Part shown: positions 35,547 to 44,823 of the stretch, in pieces | How positions within the stretch are numbered: position 1 is the first letter of the stretch | How the letters are laid out: each line of letters begins with the position of its first letter | DNA from: an uncultured Sphingomonadaceae bacterium | GTDB taxonomy: Bacteria > Pseudomonadota > Alphaproteobacteria > Sphingomonadales > Sphingomonadaceae | Direction: 5' to 3' | Length of the DNA: 64,000 nt | Assembly (NCBI GenBank): GCA_947489315.1 | Contig: CANLCX010000003.1 | Location: forward strand, 310,001 to 374,000 | The notes under the pieces: generated by a model | Seen by the model: the letters and a program-made list of their open reading frames with translations, nothing else | Databases searched by the model: none | What the model was told of the DNA's origin: nothing | Program-made: the position numbers and the translations under genes

Positions 35547-35939
35547 TTATTGGTTGTCAGAATAGCTAATAAATGGTCCCAGCGCGATGGAACCGCGATA
35601 CCCCACGGGCGAGCTATCGAGAAAGCGGACGATGTCTCCCGAACAGAGCCTGTTGCCGCCGCTTTGCGTGACCATGACCAAATCGTCATTGAGGGCGGAA
35701 GCCCCCCATGTGGGCCTATTTAGCCAGACTTTTCGGTTGGGCATTTCATAAGCAATACCGACACGATCAATAACTTTCGTAGAGCGCACCTGATTGAGAG
35801 AAATGCAATTTGTCGTTTCATATATATCGATAGGAGGAACAAAGATCATCTCGCGGTTACCCGCAAAATTCTCGCCAGACGTCGATGATGCACAACCCGC
35901 AAGCATGAATGGCAGCATTAATAATCCCATATGTTTCAA
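35547..35939 (-). CDS. Small predicted lipoprotein, function unknown
   Basis: The start is placed at TTG 35939 because AGGAG lies 8 bases upstream and the product then begins with a short charged region, hydrophobic core and the lipobox LAGC (MKHMGLLMLPFMLAGC). The mature part of about 115 residues has two cysteines (TNCISL, NRLCSGD) that could form a disulfide, and no domain I recognise. An ATG at 35930 is a shorter alternative. It is transcribed behind the sigma-factor control region in the opposite direction. Confidence 0.7.
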   Translation of the reverse strand: MKHMGLLMLPFMLAGCASSTSGENFAGNREMIFVPPIDIYETTNCISLNQVRSTKVIDRVGIAYEMPNRKVWLNRPTWGASALNDDLVMVTQSGGNRLCSGDIVRFLDSSPVGYRGSIALGPFISYSDNQ

Positions 35940-36287
35940 TGTGCTTGCTCCTGAAATTCGAATATCCGAAAAGACCCGGAGGAAGATCAAATGCAACCTT
36001 CCCCCGGGGGTTCCGATCTTCGGGGAAAGATTCGGAAAAATTGGACCCGCAGGGTTCGGGATGGGTCCGATATTTGAGACGTCATCGCTTTGCGAAACCC
36101 GCAAACTTTTTTGAACTTTTTTTCAAAACAAACCAAACACTATGTATCCATGTGTAAATTTACACGATGACACAGTTGCAAAATACGTTATATCGGCATC
36201 AAGATTCGCATTTATCGGGGCTTGCAGAATGAAATCCATCCATTCATTAAAGCCCGCCCTCCCCCGAACGCAGAGATTCTTCAGATT
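35940..36287. promoter_or_regulatory. Divergent region between lipoprotein and ECF sigma factor genes
   Basis: This 348-base region separates the lipoprotein gene from the sigma factor gene. It contains a T-rich stretch near 36112-36125 and AT-rich sequence before 36190, suitable for promoters. No convincing gene is present; an open frame in front of 35940 lacks a ribosome site. Confidence 0.45.
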
Positions 36288-36797
36288 ATGAAGCATCAGA
36301 AACTTCAGGCCGTTTTCCTCGCGCATCGCGATGCCCTCTTGCGTTTCTTGAGCGCGCGCGGCGCTGGCGACAATGCGGAAGATATTTTGCAGGATCTGTG
36401 GCTGAAGCTGTCCGATGTGGACGACAGCAATATCGCCAGCCCGCTGCCTTATCTTTACCGCGCCGCCAATAACGCCATGCATGACCGTTATCGCAAGGAT
36501 GAGCGCGCGCGGCAGCGGGATAATGAATGGAGCGATATCAGCAGAGGTACCGGTGAAGCATCTGATCTGCCACTTCCTGATCGTGCGCTGATCGCAAACC
36601 AGCAGCTTGCTGCGGTCGAGGAGAGGCTTGGCCAAGAGGGGCCGCGGGTGTTCCGGGTTTTTCGCCGATTCCGCATTGACGGCATCGGCCAGCGCCAGAT
36701 TGCCGAGGAAATAGGGATCAGCCTGAGCGCCGTCGAGAAAGATTTGCAGAAAGCCTATCGGGCGCTGGTGGAGTGGCAAGATGGGGAAGATACGTGA
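36288..36797 (+). CDS. ECF sigma factor, FecI type
   Basis: The 169-residue sigma-70 family protein has region 2 (FLSARGAGDNAEDILQDLWLKL and the PLPYLYRAANN stretch) and region 4 (RQIAEEIGISLSAVEKDLQKAY). ATG 36288 gives the usual start; a TTG at 36222 would add residues of no evident role. It is followed by a FecR-type regulator and a TonB receptor with signalling domain, the classical surface-signalling set for iron-chelate or other ligand uptake. Confidence 0.9.
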   Translation: MKHQKLQAVFLAHRDALLRFLSARGAGDNAEDILQDLWLKLSDVDDSNIASPLPYLYRAANNAMHDRYRKDERARQRDNEWSDISRGTGEASDLPLPDRALIANQQLAAVEERLGQEGPRVFRVFRRFRIDGIGQRQIAEEIGISLSAVEKDLQKAYRALVEWQDGEDT

Positions 36798-36857
36798 TGA
36801 TGAACGGGATGCAATGCGGGATCGGTGCATTGGCAACGTCTATGTCACAGGACATAT

Positions 36858-37838
36858 ATGATGGCTGAAAAACACGATAATATCCAAGATCAGGCTGTTG
36901 CCTGGGCAATCAGAATCCGCGCGATTGATTTCGCTGATTGGGAAGAGTTTACCCTGTGGTTAGAGGCCGACCCGCAGCATAACCTGGCCTATGAAAATGT
37001 GCTTGGTGCGGAAGACCAATATGTCGACCTAACGACAACTATCGAACAGGAAGACGAAAGCGAAACTCTCCTTCCGGTGCCTGCCAATGATGAATTTATC
37101 ATGCCCGGCGCGCAGACCAATCGTCGGCGCGTCATGTTCGGAGCGATAGCGGCGTCGCTGGTATTTGCCGTCAGCGCTGGTGTCTGGACTCAGATGCCGC
37201 AGCCTTATGATATCATGACAGGGCCCGGCCAACGGGAAATTGTTGCCTTGCCTGATGGTAGTAAAATTGCCTTGAACGGCAATACGAAAATTGCCCTGGA
37301 TCATAAAAAGCCACGCTATGCGCGTCTGGAACGTGGTGAGGCATTATTCACGGTTGTCCATGATATTGAAGACCCGTTTATAGTGGATACAGGCGACGTT
37401 CGCCTTGTCGATGCCGGCACCGAGTTTAATGTCATACGCAGCACTGCAGCCCTTGATGTTTCGGTTTCTGAGGGTTTGGTCATCTATAATCCGGATCGAG
37501 AGAATGTGAGCTTGCCAGCTGGCAAGCGCCTCTATCGGCCGGCCTCGGAAAACCGCGTGACTGTCTCGACCATTACCATCGAACAGGTCGGTTCCTGGCG
37601 CACTGGACGGCTCAGCTTCGCCGGCGAAACGCTGGGTGAGGTTGCGCAGGCGCTGAACCGGAATTTGGGGATCAATATCGTGGCGTCCCCGGATGTCGCA
37701 GCGCGGCCGTTTAGCGGCGTGATCCAGTTGAACAACGATGATCAGCAAAATATCGAGCCTATTGCAGCCGTTCTTGGGGTGCAGGCAAGAAAACAAGGAA
37801 AGGGTTGGATTTTGATCGGGGATGATGCGGTACCATAG
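36858..37838 (+). CDS. FecR-type anti-sigma/transmembrane sensor
   Basis: The 326-residue protein has the N-terminal DUF4880 region (AVAWAIRIRAIDFADWEEFTLWL), one membrane helix near residues 93-113 (VMFGAIAASLVFAVSAGVW), a periplasmic FecR domain (GQREIVALPDGSKIALN), and a DUF4974-like end (ALNRNLGINIVASPD). It should hold the sigma factor inactive until the outer-membrane receptor signals. Start ATG 36858 is preceded by AGGACA. The end overlaps the receptor start by 17 bases. Confidence 0.9.
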   Translation: MMAEKHDNIQDQAVAWAIRIRAIDFADWEEFTLWLEADPQHNLAYENVLGAEDQYVDLTTTIEQEDESETLLPVPANDEFIMPGAQTNRRRVMFGAIAASLVFAVSAGVWTQMPQPYDIMTGPGQREIVALPDGSKIALNGNTKIALDHKKPRYARLERGEALFTVVHDIEDPFIVDTGDVRLVDAGTEFNVIRSTAALDVSVSEGLVIYNPDRENVSLPAGKRLYRPASENRVTVSTITIEQVGSWRTGRLSFAGETLGEVAQALNRNLGINIVASPDVAARPFSGVIQLNNDDQQNIEPIAAVLGVQARKQGKGWILIGDDAVP

Positions 37839-40257
37839 CAGTTTAGTGGCCGCTGTTCTGAGTGTTGCGATTGCAGCTCCTGCTCATGCCCAAAATCAGA
37901 TTGAAGTGGATATTGCCGCAGGTCGTCTAGACTCTGCGATTTTTGCGCTTGGGGAACAGGCGGGTATCAGTATCGGCCTGGCCGATCCGCATATGGGCGC
38001 AAAACGTGTGCCGCGCATCAAGGGGCGAATGACCTCTCACCAGGCATTGACCCGGTTGCTGGCCGGTAGCGGTGCAAAACCACAACGCGTGGATGACCGT
38101 CACTGGCGGATTGTGCAGGTGCCCAAACGGCCCAAGCGAACCGTGCGGGGGCGAAAATATGCTGCCGCCAAACCGGTGCTGCCGCCGGTCGTTAATCCAG
38201 ATATTGTTGTTACCGGCCGGCTGATGCGCGACATCATAAAAACGGATGCGACGGGCAATCGGTTGACGGTGTCGCTCGATGAGGTCGGGCCATCGGTAGA
38301 GATTCGCGGGACCGACGCGCTGATAGAGACGCTACCCAGTCTTAGCTCGACTCAATTGGGTCCTGGCCGCAACCGCTTGTTTATCCGCGGTATTGCGGAT
38401 TCCAGTTTTAACGGCCCCAATCAAGCGGTGTCGGGCCAATATCTTGGCGAAGCACGGCTGAACTATAATGCACCGGACCCGGATTTGCGGCTCATCGATC
38501 TCGGTTCCATCGAAGTCTATCAGGGACCGCAAGGCACGCGCTTTGGGGCAGGGACTTTGGGTGGTGTTATTCGTCTTGTCCCCAATGCTGTGCAGCTTGA
38601 CGAACTGAGCGGGAAAACGTCAATTGCGCTAGCAGCGACTCAAGATGGCGATCCGTCGGCGGACGCCAATGCGACGCTCAATCTGCCGTTAGTGGCCGGG
38701 ACCATGGGCATTCGGGCGTCGGTCTATGGCGGCCGACAGGGCGGCTATATTGATGACCGGCGGCGCGACCTGAAAGATGTCAACCAGATCGATACGATTG
38801 GCGGCCGGTTCATGCTGCGTGCTGATCCCGGTGCGGGATGGTCGGTTGAGGTGATGGCGGCGGCCCAGGAAATTGAGGGGCGCGATGGCCAATATGCCGA
38901 CCGTGCCGGAGACAAGCTTGATCGTGCGGTGCCTTTTGCGCAGCCTTTTCGCAATCGCTTTGCTTTGGGACAACTGGTGGTCCGCAAACAGTGGGGCGAT
39001 ATGGAGCTGATGACAGCGGTCAGTCTTGTCGACCAGAAAGTTTCCGAGATATTTGATTTGACGCTGCCTGCTTTTGAACCCTGGTTTCCCGAACAGCCCG
39101 GCCTTTTCCATCAGCGTGGCGAGATTCGTCTGTTCACATCGGAAACGCGGCTGTCCCAGTCGCTGGATAATGGCGGTAGCTGGTTCGTCGGCACTAGTCT
39201 GATCAATAATCGCTATCGGATCAGGCGCATGATCGAGAATGATCTGTTCACCAACGGCATCGCCGGTATCGAGAATGAAGTGAGCGAGGCGACCGCCTTT
39301 GGCGAGATTAGCTGGCCGCTGTCAAACCGCTTGATGGTCAATGCTGGTGGCCGGTTCAGCCATGTCTGGCTCAAAGGCAAGACGCTCGATCAACCAACCT
39401 TTTTCAGACTTGCAGAAGCAGTGAATCCGAAAAGAACCCAGACAGCATTTCTACCCTCGATAGGGGCGCAGTACCGGTTTGCCGATGGCCTGACCGGCCA
39501 TGTACGTTATCAGGAAGGGTTTCGCGCTGGCGGTATCGCGGTCCGCGACGATGTTGTGGAATATTTCCGAAAAGATCAGGTGGCCGCGATAGAAGCGGGG
39601 TTGGTTTACAGCAGCGGCGGCGAAACCGGTTTTGATGCCGGTATTACTGTGGCGCATACCAATTGGAACGATATCCAGGCCGACCTGATCGGCAATGATG
39701 GACTGCCGGGCACGCAAAATATCGGCAATGGTCGCATATGGACGGTCGATGCGTCGATGAACTGGCGGCCGCTGCGCGGATTATCGATCGAAGCCAGCGC
39801 GATCTGGGCCGACAGCAGCCTGACGCAGCCAGCGGAAACAATTTTTATCGGTAATTCAGCGGATGAATTTGTTAGCGACGTTCCCGAAGGAGCGGTTATC
39901 GCCAACAGCGATAACCTGCCCAATGTCGCCGATTTTTCGGGACGACTGGGGGTGAGCTACTCCGCCGCCCTGTCCGAAGACGCGGCTCTCTCGCTTGCCG
40001 GTTGGGCGCGTTATACCGGAGAATCCCGGCTCGGTATTGGTCAGATACTGGGCGTCAAACAGGGTGATTTTTTCGATACCGGTCTGTCGGCAAGCCTTGA
40101 TCTCGGTTCGCGGTCGATCTGGTTGGAGGCGTCGAATATTTTCAATGCGACCGGCAATCGCTTCGCCTTGGGGTCGCCTTTCACACTGCCCTTTGGGGAT
40201 CAGATAACCCCGCTGCGTCCGCGCACCATCAGAATTGGCTTTGACGCTAAATTTTAG
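37822..40257 (+). CDS. TonB-dependent receptor with N-terminal signalling (STN) domain
   Basis: The 811-residue protein has a signal peptide ending APAHAQ, then an STN domain (about residues 28-95: VDIAAGRLDSAIFALGEQAG), a plug domain from about residue 128, and a 22-strand-type barrel ending in RIGFDAKF. The STN domain contacts the periplasmic part of FecR, so receptor, anti-sigma and sigma form one signalling chain. Plug motifs DALIETLPSLSSTQLGPG and LFIRGIADSSFNGPNQ are typical. Ligand is unknown, often a ferric siderophore. Confidence 0.93.
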   Translation: MMRYHSSLVAAVLSVAIAAPAHAQNQIEVDIAAGRLDSAIFALGEQAGISIGLADPHMGAKRVPRIKGRMTSHQALTRLLAGSGAKPQRVDDRHWRIVQVPKRPKRTVRGRKYAAAKPVLPPVVNPDIVVTGRLMRDIIKTDATGNRLTVSLDEVGPSVEIRGTDALIETLPSLSSTQLGPGRNRLFIRGIADSSFNGPNQAVSGQYLGEARLNYNAPDPDLRLIDLGSIEVYQGPQGTRFGAGTLGGVIRLVPNAVQLDELSGKTSIALAATQDGDPSADANATLNLPLVAGTMGIRASVYGGRQGGYIDDRRRDLKDVNQIDTIGGRFMLRADPGAGWSVEVMAAAQEIEGRDGQYADRAGDKLDRAVPFAQPFRNRFALGQLVVRKQWGDMELMTAVSLVDQKVSEIFDLTLPAFEPWFPEQPGLFHQRGEIRLFTSETRLSQSLDNGGSWFVGTSLINNRYRIRRMIENDLFTNGIAGIENEVSEATAFGEISWPLSNRLMVNAGGRFSHVWLKGKTLDQPTFFRLAEAVNPKRTQTAFLPSIGAQYRFADGLTGHVRYQEGFRAGGIAVRDDVVEYFRKDQVAAIEAGLVYSSGGETGFDAGITVAHTNWNDIQADLIGNDGLPGTQNIGNGRIWTVDASMNWRPLRGLSIEASAIWADSSLTQPAETIFIGNSADEFVSDVPEGAVIANSDNLPNVADFSGRLGVSYSAALSEDAALSLAGWARYTGESRLGIGQILGVKQGDFFDTGLSASLDLGSRSIWLEASNIFNATGNRFALGSPFTLPFGDQITPLRPRTIRIGFDAKF

Positions 40258-40409
40258 GCGGCTCAAACCGTAACTGAATAAAAATCAACCATTATAGTAT
40301 GTTAGTGGAAGATCGCGGGCAAATTCCCACGGCCTATTACTGTTCATCCCTGTCGGTGACGTCTTGTCGAATATCCAAAGCAAGATTTTCAGACAAGGAC
40401 CCACCCCCC

Positions 40410-43400
40410 ATGCGTTTATTACTCGCCTGCACCAGTCTCACCCCCATAATGTTAATCGCGGCAGGCCCTGTCCATGCCGATACGGAGATCAGCACCGCGC
40501 GCACAACACCGATAGCGACCGGCACGGATAATGATGATATCCGGATCACAAATCAGGGCTCGATCAGGCCGACGACCGGCACGGCGGTAACGATTAACAG
40601 CGATCATGATGTCACCAATCAGGGCACGATCCAGATTACTGACGCCAACGGCGCCAGCGGGATTGTCGCAGAAGCAGGCCGCTCGGGCACGATTACCAAC
40701 AGCGGCTCGATCATCATGGATGAGGATTATACACCCGAGGATGCGGACGAAGATGGCGACCTGGATGGCCAGTTTGCGACCGGTCAAGATCGCTTTGGTA
40801 TCCGCACGCTTGGTGCGTTTACTGGCGCGGTCGTCAATAGCGGTACGATCACCATCGAAGGCAATGACAGTGCCGGGATATCGCTGGAAGGCCCGCTCAC
40901 CGGATCGTTCAATCAAAGCGGCCGCATCACAGTCACTGGTGATGACAGCGTCGGCATCCGCACTGGCGCTGTGTCCGGGGACGTAGCGGTACGCGGTTCG
41001 GTCACGGTACGCGGCGATGGTGCGGTTGGTGTGACGGTCACGGGCCCGGTTGATGGCGCATTGTTGATCCAGAGCGAGATTACGGCAAGCGGTTATCGCA
41101 GCACAACACGGCCGGCCGATGTTTCCAATCTGGATGCCGATGACTTGCTGCAGGGCGGCCCTGCTCTCGCGATATCGGATGATATTGCCGGCGGCATATT
41201 ATTCGATATCCGACCGGTCAATAATGATCCCGATGAGGATGATGAAGATGGTGACGGAATTGATGATGACGAGGAAGGCAGTGCTTCTGTCACATCCTTT
41301 GGCGAAGCCCCGGCCGTTCAGATTGGTTCGACCAGTGATGCGGTAACCATCGGTGCTGTCGCTGGCGACGCGGCCGACGGCAATGGCATCGTGATTAACG
41401 GATCCATCCGCGGCAGTGGGGTTTACGACGGCGTTGCTGGCAATGGCTTGTTGATTGGCGGCTTGGGCGGCGCGACGGAAATTATCGGCGGCATTCTGGT
41501 CAATGGTACGGTCAATGCCCAATCCTTTGATGATGATGCCACCGCCATCCGCATTGGTGACAGAGCCACGGTACCCACCATCACCAATACAGGCGAGATA
41601 AGCGCGCGCGGCGGTGAGGCAGCCGATTCGGCCGTCTATGCCATTTTGGTGGATGAAGGCGGTTCGCTCGATTCCCTTTATAATAGCCGGACGATTAGCG
41701 CCGCTGCGGCGGAAGACGGAACAGCCGGTGCGATTATCGATCGCTCTGGCACGCTGAACTATATAGAGAATAGCGGCACCATTCAGGCGTTCAGCGAAAA
41801 TGGCGGTGCGGGCAAGGCCATAGCTATTGACCTTTCTGAAAATGGCTCCGGCACCGATATCATTCAATTTCGCGAGGAGGATGCTGCCGCACCTGCAATT
41901 ATCGGCGACATCCTGCTCGGCTCTGGTGATGATACTGTCGATATTTCAGAGGGCTTGGTAGCAGGTCGACTGGATTTTGGCGGCGGCGCGGACGCGTTTG
42001 CATTGAATAATGGTGCGCAATTTATCGGAACGCTAGCCGGAGCGGCAGGCACAGCCATCGTCATTGACGACAGTGCGATGCTGCTGACCGACACGGCGAC
42101 AGTGGATATCGCATCCATTGTTACCGGGGACGACAGCACCATCGGCGTCACCATTGACGGCCGGTCGGGAGATTTCACGCAGTTAAAGGTCGCGGATACC
42201 GCGGAGTTTGGCGAGGGAACGAATCTGGAAATCCAATTGGTCAGCGTCAGCGAGTCTGAAGGACGCTATCAGATTGTCGATGCGACCACCCTGATCGGCA
42301 GCGATAATCTGGCCTCGGACGGCGTAGTGAGCGCCTATATGTTCAAGAGCAGCGTGTCGGGCGATGATGACGCGGGAGAGGTCTGGGTCGAGATTGAGCG
42401 CAAGACCGCCGCCGAGATGAACCTCACGCGGTCGCAAACCAGCGCCTATGATGCGATATTCAACGTGCTCGACAATGACGCGGCCGTGGCTTCCGGTTTT
42501 CTGGGCGCTACAACGGCAGAGACATTTGACGAAACAATTCAGCAGATGCTGCCAGACCATGCGGGCGGCGTATTTGCAACGGTTAGCCAGGGGTCACGCT
42601 CGACCGCGCGTTTCCTGACCGATCCGGTTGCACCTTATAGCGATCAGGGCGGCTGGGGCTTCTGGCTGCAGCAAACGGTGTGGGACTTGTCCAAAGACCG
42701 TGGTCAGACCGACAGCTATGATATTACCGGCCTTGGCACGACGGCGGGTATCGAGGTGGAAACCGGCGCCATCGGCAATTTCGGCATATCGGTGGGCTAT
42801 CTCAACAGCAATGACAGCGATGACGATGCGGCTAATGAAGTGGACAGCGATCAATATGAATTTGCCGCTTATTGGCGGGCGCGGTGGGGCGGCTTGCGCG
42901 CTTTTGCCCGCGGCTCCTATGCCAAGATCGAATTTGATTCACAGCGCCGGTTTGAATCGAAAGTCGGGGATGATGAAGAAACGGAAAGGCGCTTTGCGGT
43001 CGCGGACTGGTCCGGTGATCTTTACAGCCTCGCTGGTGGCCTTGCCTATGAACTGGATATTGGCCGCGTCTCCCTGCGTCCTTCGGTATCGGTCGATTAT
43101 TATAATCTTTCAGAAGAAGGCTATACCGAAACCGAAGGCGGCGATGCGTTTAACCTGATTGTCGAGGATCGCGATAGCGACGAGCTGGCGCTGAACACCA
43201 CATTGGCGGCGGCCCTGAACTTTGGCGACACCGATTCCGATGGTGTCTGGTTCCGTGCCGAGGTTGAGGGCGGTTATCGCCAGATTATCGGCGGCGAAAT
43301 TGGCAACACCGTTGCGAAATTTGAAGATGGTGACGCATTCACATTGTCTCCCGATACTCGCACCGACGGCTGGCTTGCCGGATTGCGGCTGGTGAGCGGT

Positions 43401-43499
43401 ACCGGCAATCTGCTCTTCGCGGGTGAAGTCAGTGCTGAGGAACAGTTGCAGGATGAAGTTTCACTGGGTGTGCGTTTGTCGCTGCGGATCGGCTTTTAA
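40410..43499 (+). CDS. Autotransporter (type Va) outer-membrane protein
   Basis: From ATG 40410 the product is 1029 residues; it begins with a signal peptide (MRLLLACTSLTPIML...AGPVHA) while longer forms have none. The passenger (about 30-740) is made of repeating short strands with ITNSGSI, VTNQGTI and similar motifs, a beta-helix pattern. An acidic insert near residues 269-292 (DPDEDDEDGDGIDDDEEG) resembles calcium-binding loops. The C-terminal 280 residues (from about 747, GWGFWLQQTVWDLSKD) form the autotransporter barrel ending with RLSLRIGF. A surface adhesin-like role is inferred. It follows the FecIR-receptor set, 152 bases downstream. Confidence 0.88.
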   Translation: MRLLLACTSLTPIMLIAAGPVHADTEISTARTTPIATGTDNDDIRITNQGSIRPTTGTAVTINSDHDVTNQGTIQITDANGASGIVAEAGRSGTITNSGSIIMDEDYTPEDADEDGDLDGQFATGQDRFGIRTLGAFTGAVVNSGTITIEGNDSAGISLEGPLTGSFNQSGRITVTGDDSVGIRTGAVSGDVAVRGSVTVRGDGAVGVTVTGPVDGALLIQSEITASGYRSTTRPADVSNLDADDLLQGGPALAISDDIAGGILFDIRPVNNDPDEDDEDGDGIDDDEEGSASVTSFGEAPAVQIGSTSDAVTIGAVAGDAADGNGIVINGSIRGSGVYDGVAGNGLLIGGLGGATEIIGGILVNGTVNAQSFDDDATAIRIGDRATVPTITNTGEISARGGEAADSAVYAILVDEGGSLDSLYNSRTISAAAAEDGTAGAIIDRSGTLNYIENSGTIQAFSENGGAGKAIAIDLSENGSGTDIIQFREEDAAAPAIIGDILLGSGDDTVDISEGLVAGRLDFGGGADAFALNNGAQFIGTLAGAAGTAIVIDDSAMLLTDTATVDIASIVTGDDSTIGVTIDGRSGDFTQLKVADTAEFGEGTNLEIQLVSVSESEGRYQIVDATTLIGSDNLASDGVVSAYMFKSSVSGDDDAGEVWVEIERKTAAEMNLTRSQTSAYDAIFNVLDNDAAVASGFLGATTAETFDETIQQMLPDHAGGVFATVSQGSRSTARFLTDPVAPYSDQGGWGFWLQQTVWDLSKDRGQTDSYDITGLGTTAGIEVETGAIGNFGISVGYLNSNDSDDDAANEVDSDQYEFAAYWRARWGGLRAFARGSYAKIEFDSQRRFESKVGDDEETERRFAVADWSGDLYSLAGGLAYELDIGRVSLRPSVSVDYYNLSEEGYTETEGGDAFNLIVEDRDSDELALNTTLAAALNFGDTDSDGVWFRAEVEGGYRQIIGGEIGNTVAKFEDGDAFTLSPDTRTDGWLAGLRLVSGTGNLLFAGEVSAEEQLQDEVSLGVRLSLRIGF

Positions 43500-43548
43500 G
43501 CGCACTGCCCCTGGCGAGCCGGAGCGCCCGAAATCTCAATGACCCTAT

Positions 43549-43575
43549 TCGGGCGGCGAATGACTCGCCGCCCGA
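43549..43575 (+). terminator. 11-bp perfect hairpin after the autotransporter gene
   Basis: TCGGGCGGCGA pairs perfectly with TCGCCGCCCGA around ATGAC, 50 bases past the stop. Only a short TTTT comes later (about 43580), so termination may be partial. The rest of the 319-base gap 43500-43818 is AT-rich upstream of the next gene and contains no recognisable gene. Confidence 0.6.
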
Positions 43576-43818
43576 CATGTTTTGGTGACCCACGGTCTAA
43601 GATTTGCAAGAAAAAATAGACTATTGTTTGACAAAAACGGCCTAATTTGCGCCAAAAATTAAATAATCTTTAACCAATTGCCAAATCGCAACAAGCGGAT
43701 CAGCGAATCGTCATATCAAAGGGATGTCGCATGAAGCGGCACATAACAGGGCCTCTTAACCCCCTTCCTTGTTTCGACAGGGAAAGAGAAGATGCCTTAG
43801 ACCCTAAGGAGAATAACG

Positions 43819-44340
43819 ATGAAAACGATGAAACTAATGGCGGCATCAGCTGCAGTAGTTGCTTTGGCCGTTGGCGCCCCTGCCATGGCTCAGCAAAATC
43901 AAGACAACGACAATGACACGACAGGCGCTGCTGGCAACAACAGCGACACAATCGTGGTCAATGATTTGCTTGATGTATATCTGGCAGCAGATGCCAGCAC
44001 AAACAACACGCTGGACGACATCAACAGCAACAACAACAACAACAACGATCTTGTTATTGCTACGCAAACGCTCACAGCAACCAACGCCGCCCAAAATTTC
44101 GACGAAATTGTCGATCTTGATGGTGAAGATGGTTCACCTGCACCTGTAGGCTATAACAGCGGTAACGCCTATAACCGTGGAAACGCTTTTTCAGCCTTCG
44201 CTGGTATCGTGAACCAGTCAATGAACACTGGCGTTTACTCCAACGCTCAGTCTGCAACCAACGTTGCAGCACAAGGCACGATTAACTTCGGTGATGGCGC
44301 TGCAGCAGCAGCTGACGGCGCTGGCGGCGGCGGCGATTAA
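43819..44340 (+). CDS. Secreted Asn-rich protein, candidate fibre subunit of a Fap-like system
   Basis: The 173-residue protein starts behind AAGGAG and has a clean Sec signal peptide (MKTMKLMAASAAVVALAVGA...AMAQ). The mature part is rich in Asn, Asp, Ala and Gly, has no cysteine, includes six AAC-encoded asparagines (44029-44046), and near its end shows FAGIVNQSMNTGVYSNAQ. The same spacing F-x-G-x-x-N-x3-N-T-G-x2-S-x2-Q occurs in the next protein. The end is a Gly/Ala tail. I know no named family for it; composition and context suggest an amyloid-like or surface-polymer subunit. It is first in a four-gene run with the C39 peptidase. Confidence 0.8.
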   Translation: MKTMKLMAASAAVVALAVGAPAMAQQNQDNDNDTTGAAGNNSDTIVVNDLLDVYLAADASTNNTLDDINSNNNNNNDLVIATQTLTATNAAQNFDEIVDLDGEDGSPAPVGYNSGNAYNRGNAFSAFAGIVNQSMNTGVYSNAQSATNVAAQGTINFGDGAAAAADGAGGGGD

Positions 44341-44437
44341 TCGTCCCTCGTTGACTTGATGAAGGGCGGGCCGGTTTCAGCCGATGGAGCCGGCCCCTCC
44401 ATCCCCCAAATCCGATCCCCAACCGGGAGTAAAGACG

Positions 44438-44809
44438 ATGAAAAACTATTTTTGGCTTCTTACGATAGCCCCCCTTGCCATGACCGCATCCCATGCGAGT
44501 GCGCAGGTGGCGGATCAAGGCGCTGCGTCCCAGGCACCCGCAACTTCCGCGCAGCAATCTGCATCTCCGCTCATGTCGATGGATGAACTCGATGAATTGC
44601 GCGGCGGTACACAGATCGCGATCAACGAACAGACCTTTTCCTCGGAAAATACCGGCAACACGATCGGCGGCGATTATACCGCTGGCGATGTCAACTTGTC
44701 GGACAATTCCCTGTCCAGCTTTAACGGTTTGGGTAATATTGTGATCAACACCGGCGCACAGTCGGCGCTCCAGGCAGGCCTGGGCGTGACGATCAATATT
44801 ACCGACTAG
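44438..44809 (+). CDS. Secreted small protein with LRGG site, candidate amyloid minor subunit
   Basis: The product has 123 residues from ATG 44438 (GGGAG upstream). A Sec signal peptide ends ASHASAQ. A Gln/Ala/Ser linker follows, then MSMDELDELRGG with the double glycine at residues 56-57, a pattern like the leader end of C39 peptidase substrates. The remaining 66 residues contain FSSENTGNTIGGDY and FNGLGNIVINTGAQSALQ, sharing the motif of the preceding protein. The C39 peptidase gene is 14 bases downstream. I infer that the LRGG bond is cut in the periplasm to mature this protein. Confidence 0.8.
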   Translation: MKNYFWLLTIAPLAMTASHASAQVADQGAASQAPATSAQQSASPLMSMDELDELRGGTQIAINEQTFSSENTGNTIGGDYTAGDVNLSDNSLSSFNGLGNIVINTGAQSALQAGLGVTINITD

Positions 44810-44823
44810 GTAAGGTATAGGCC

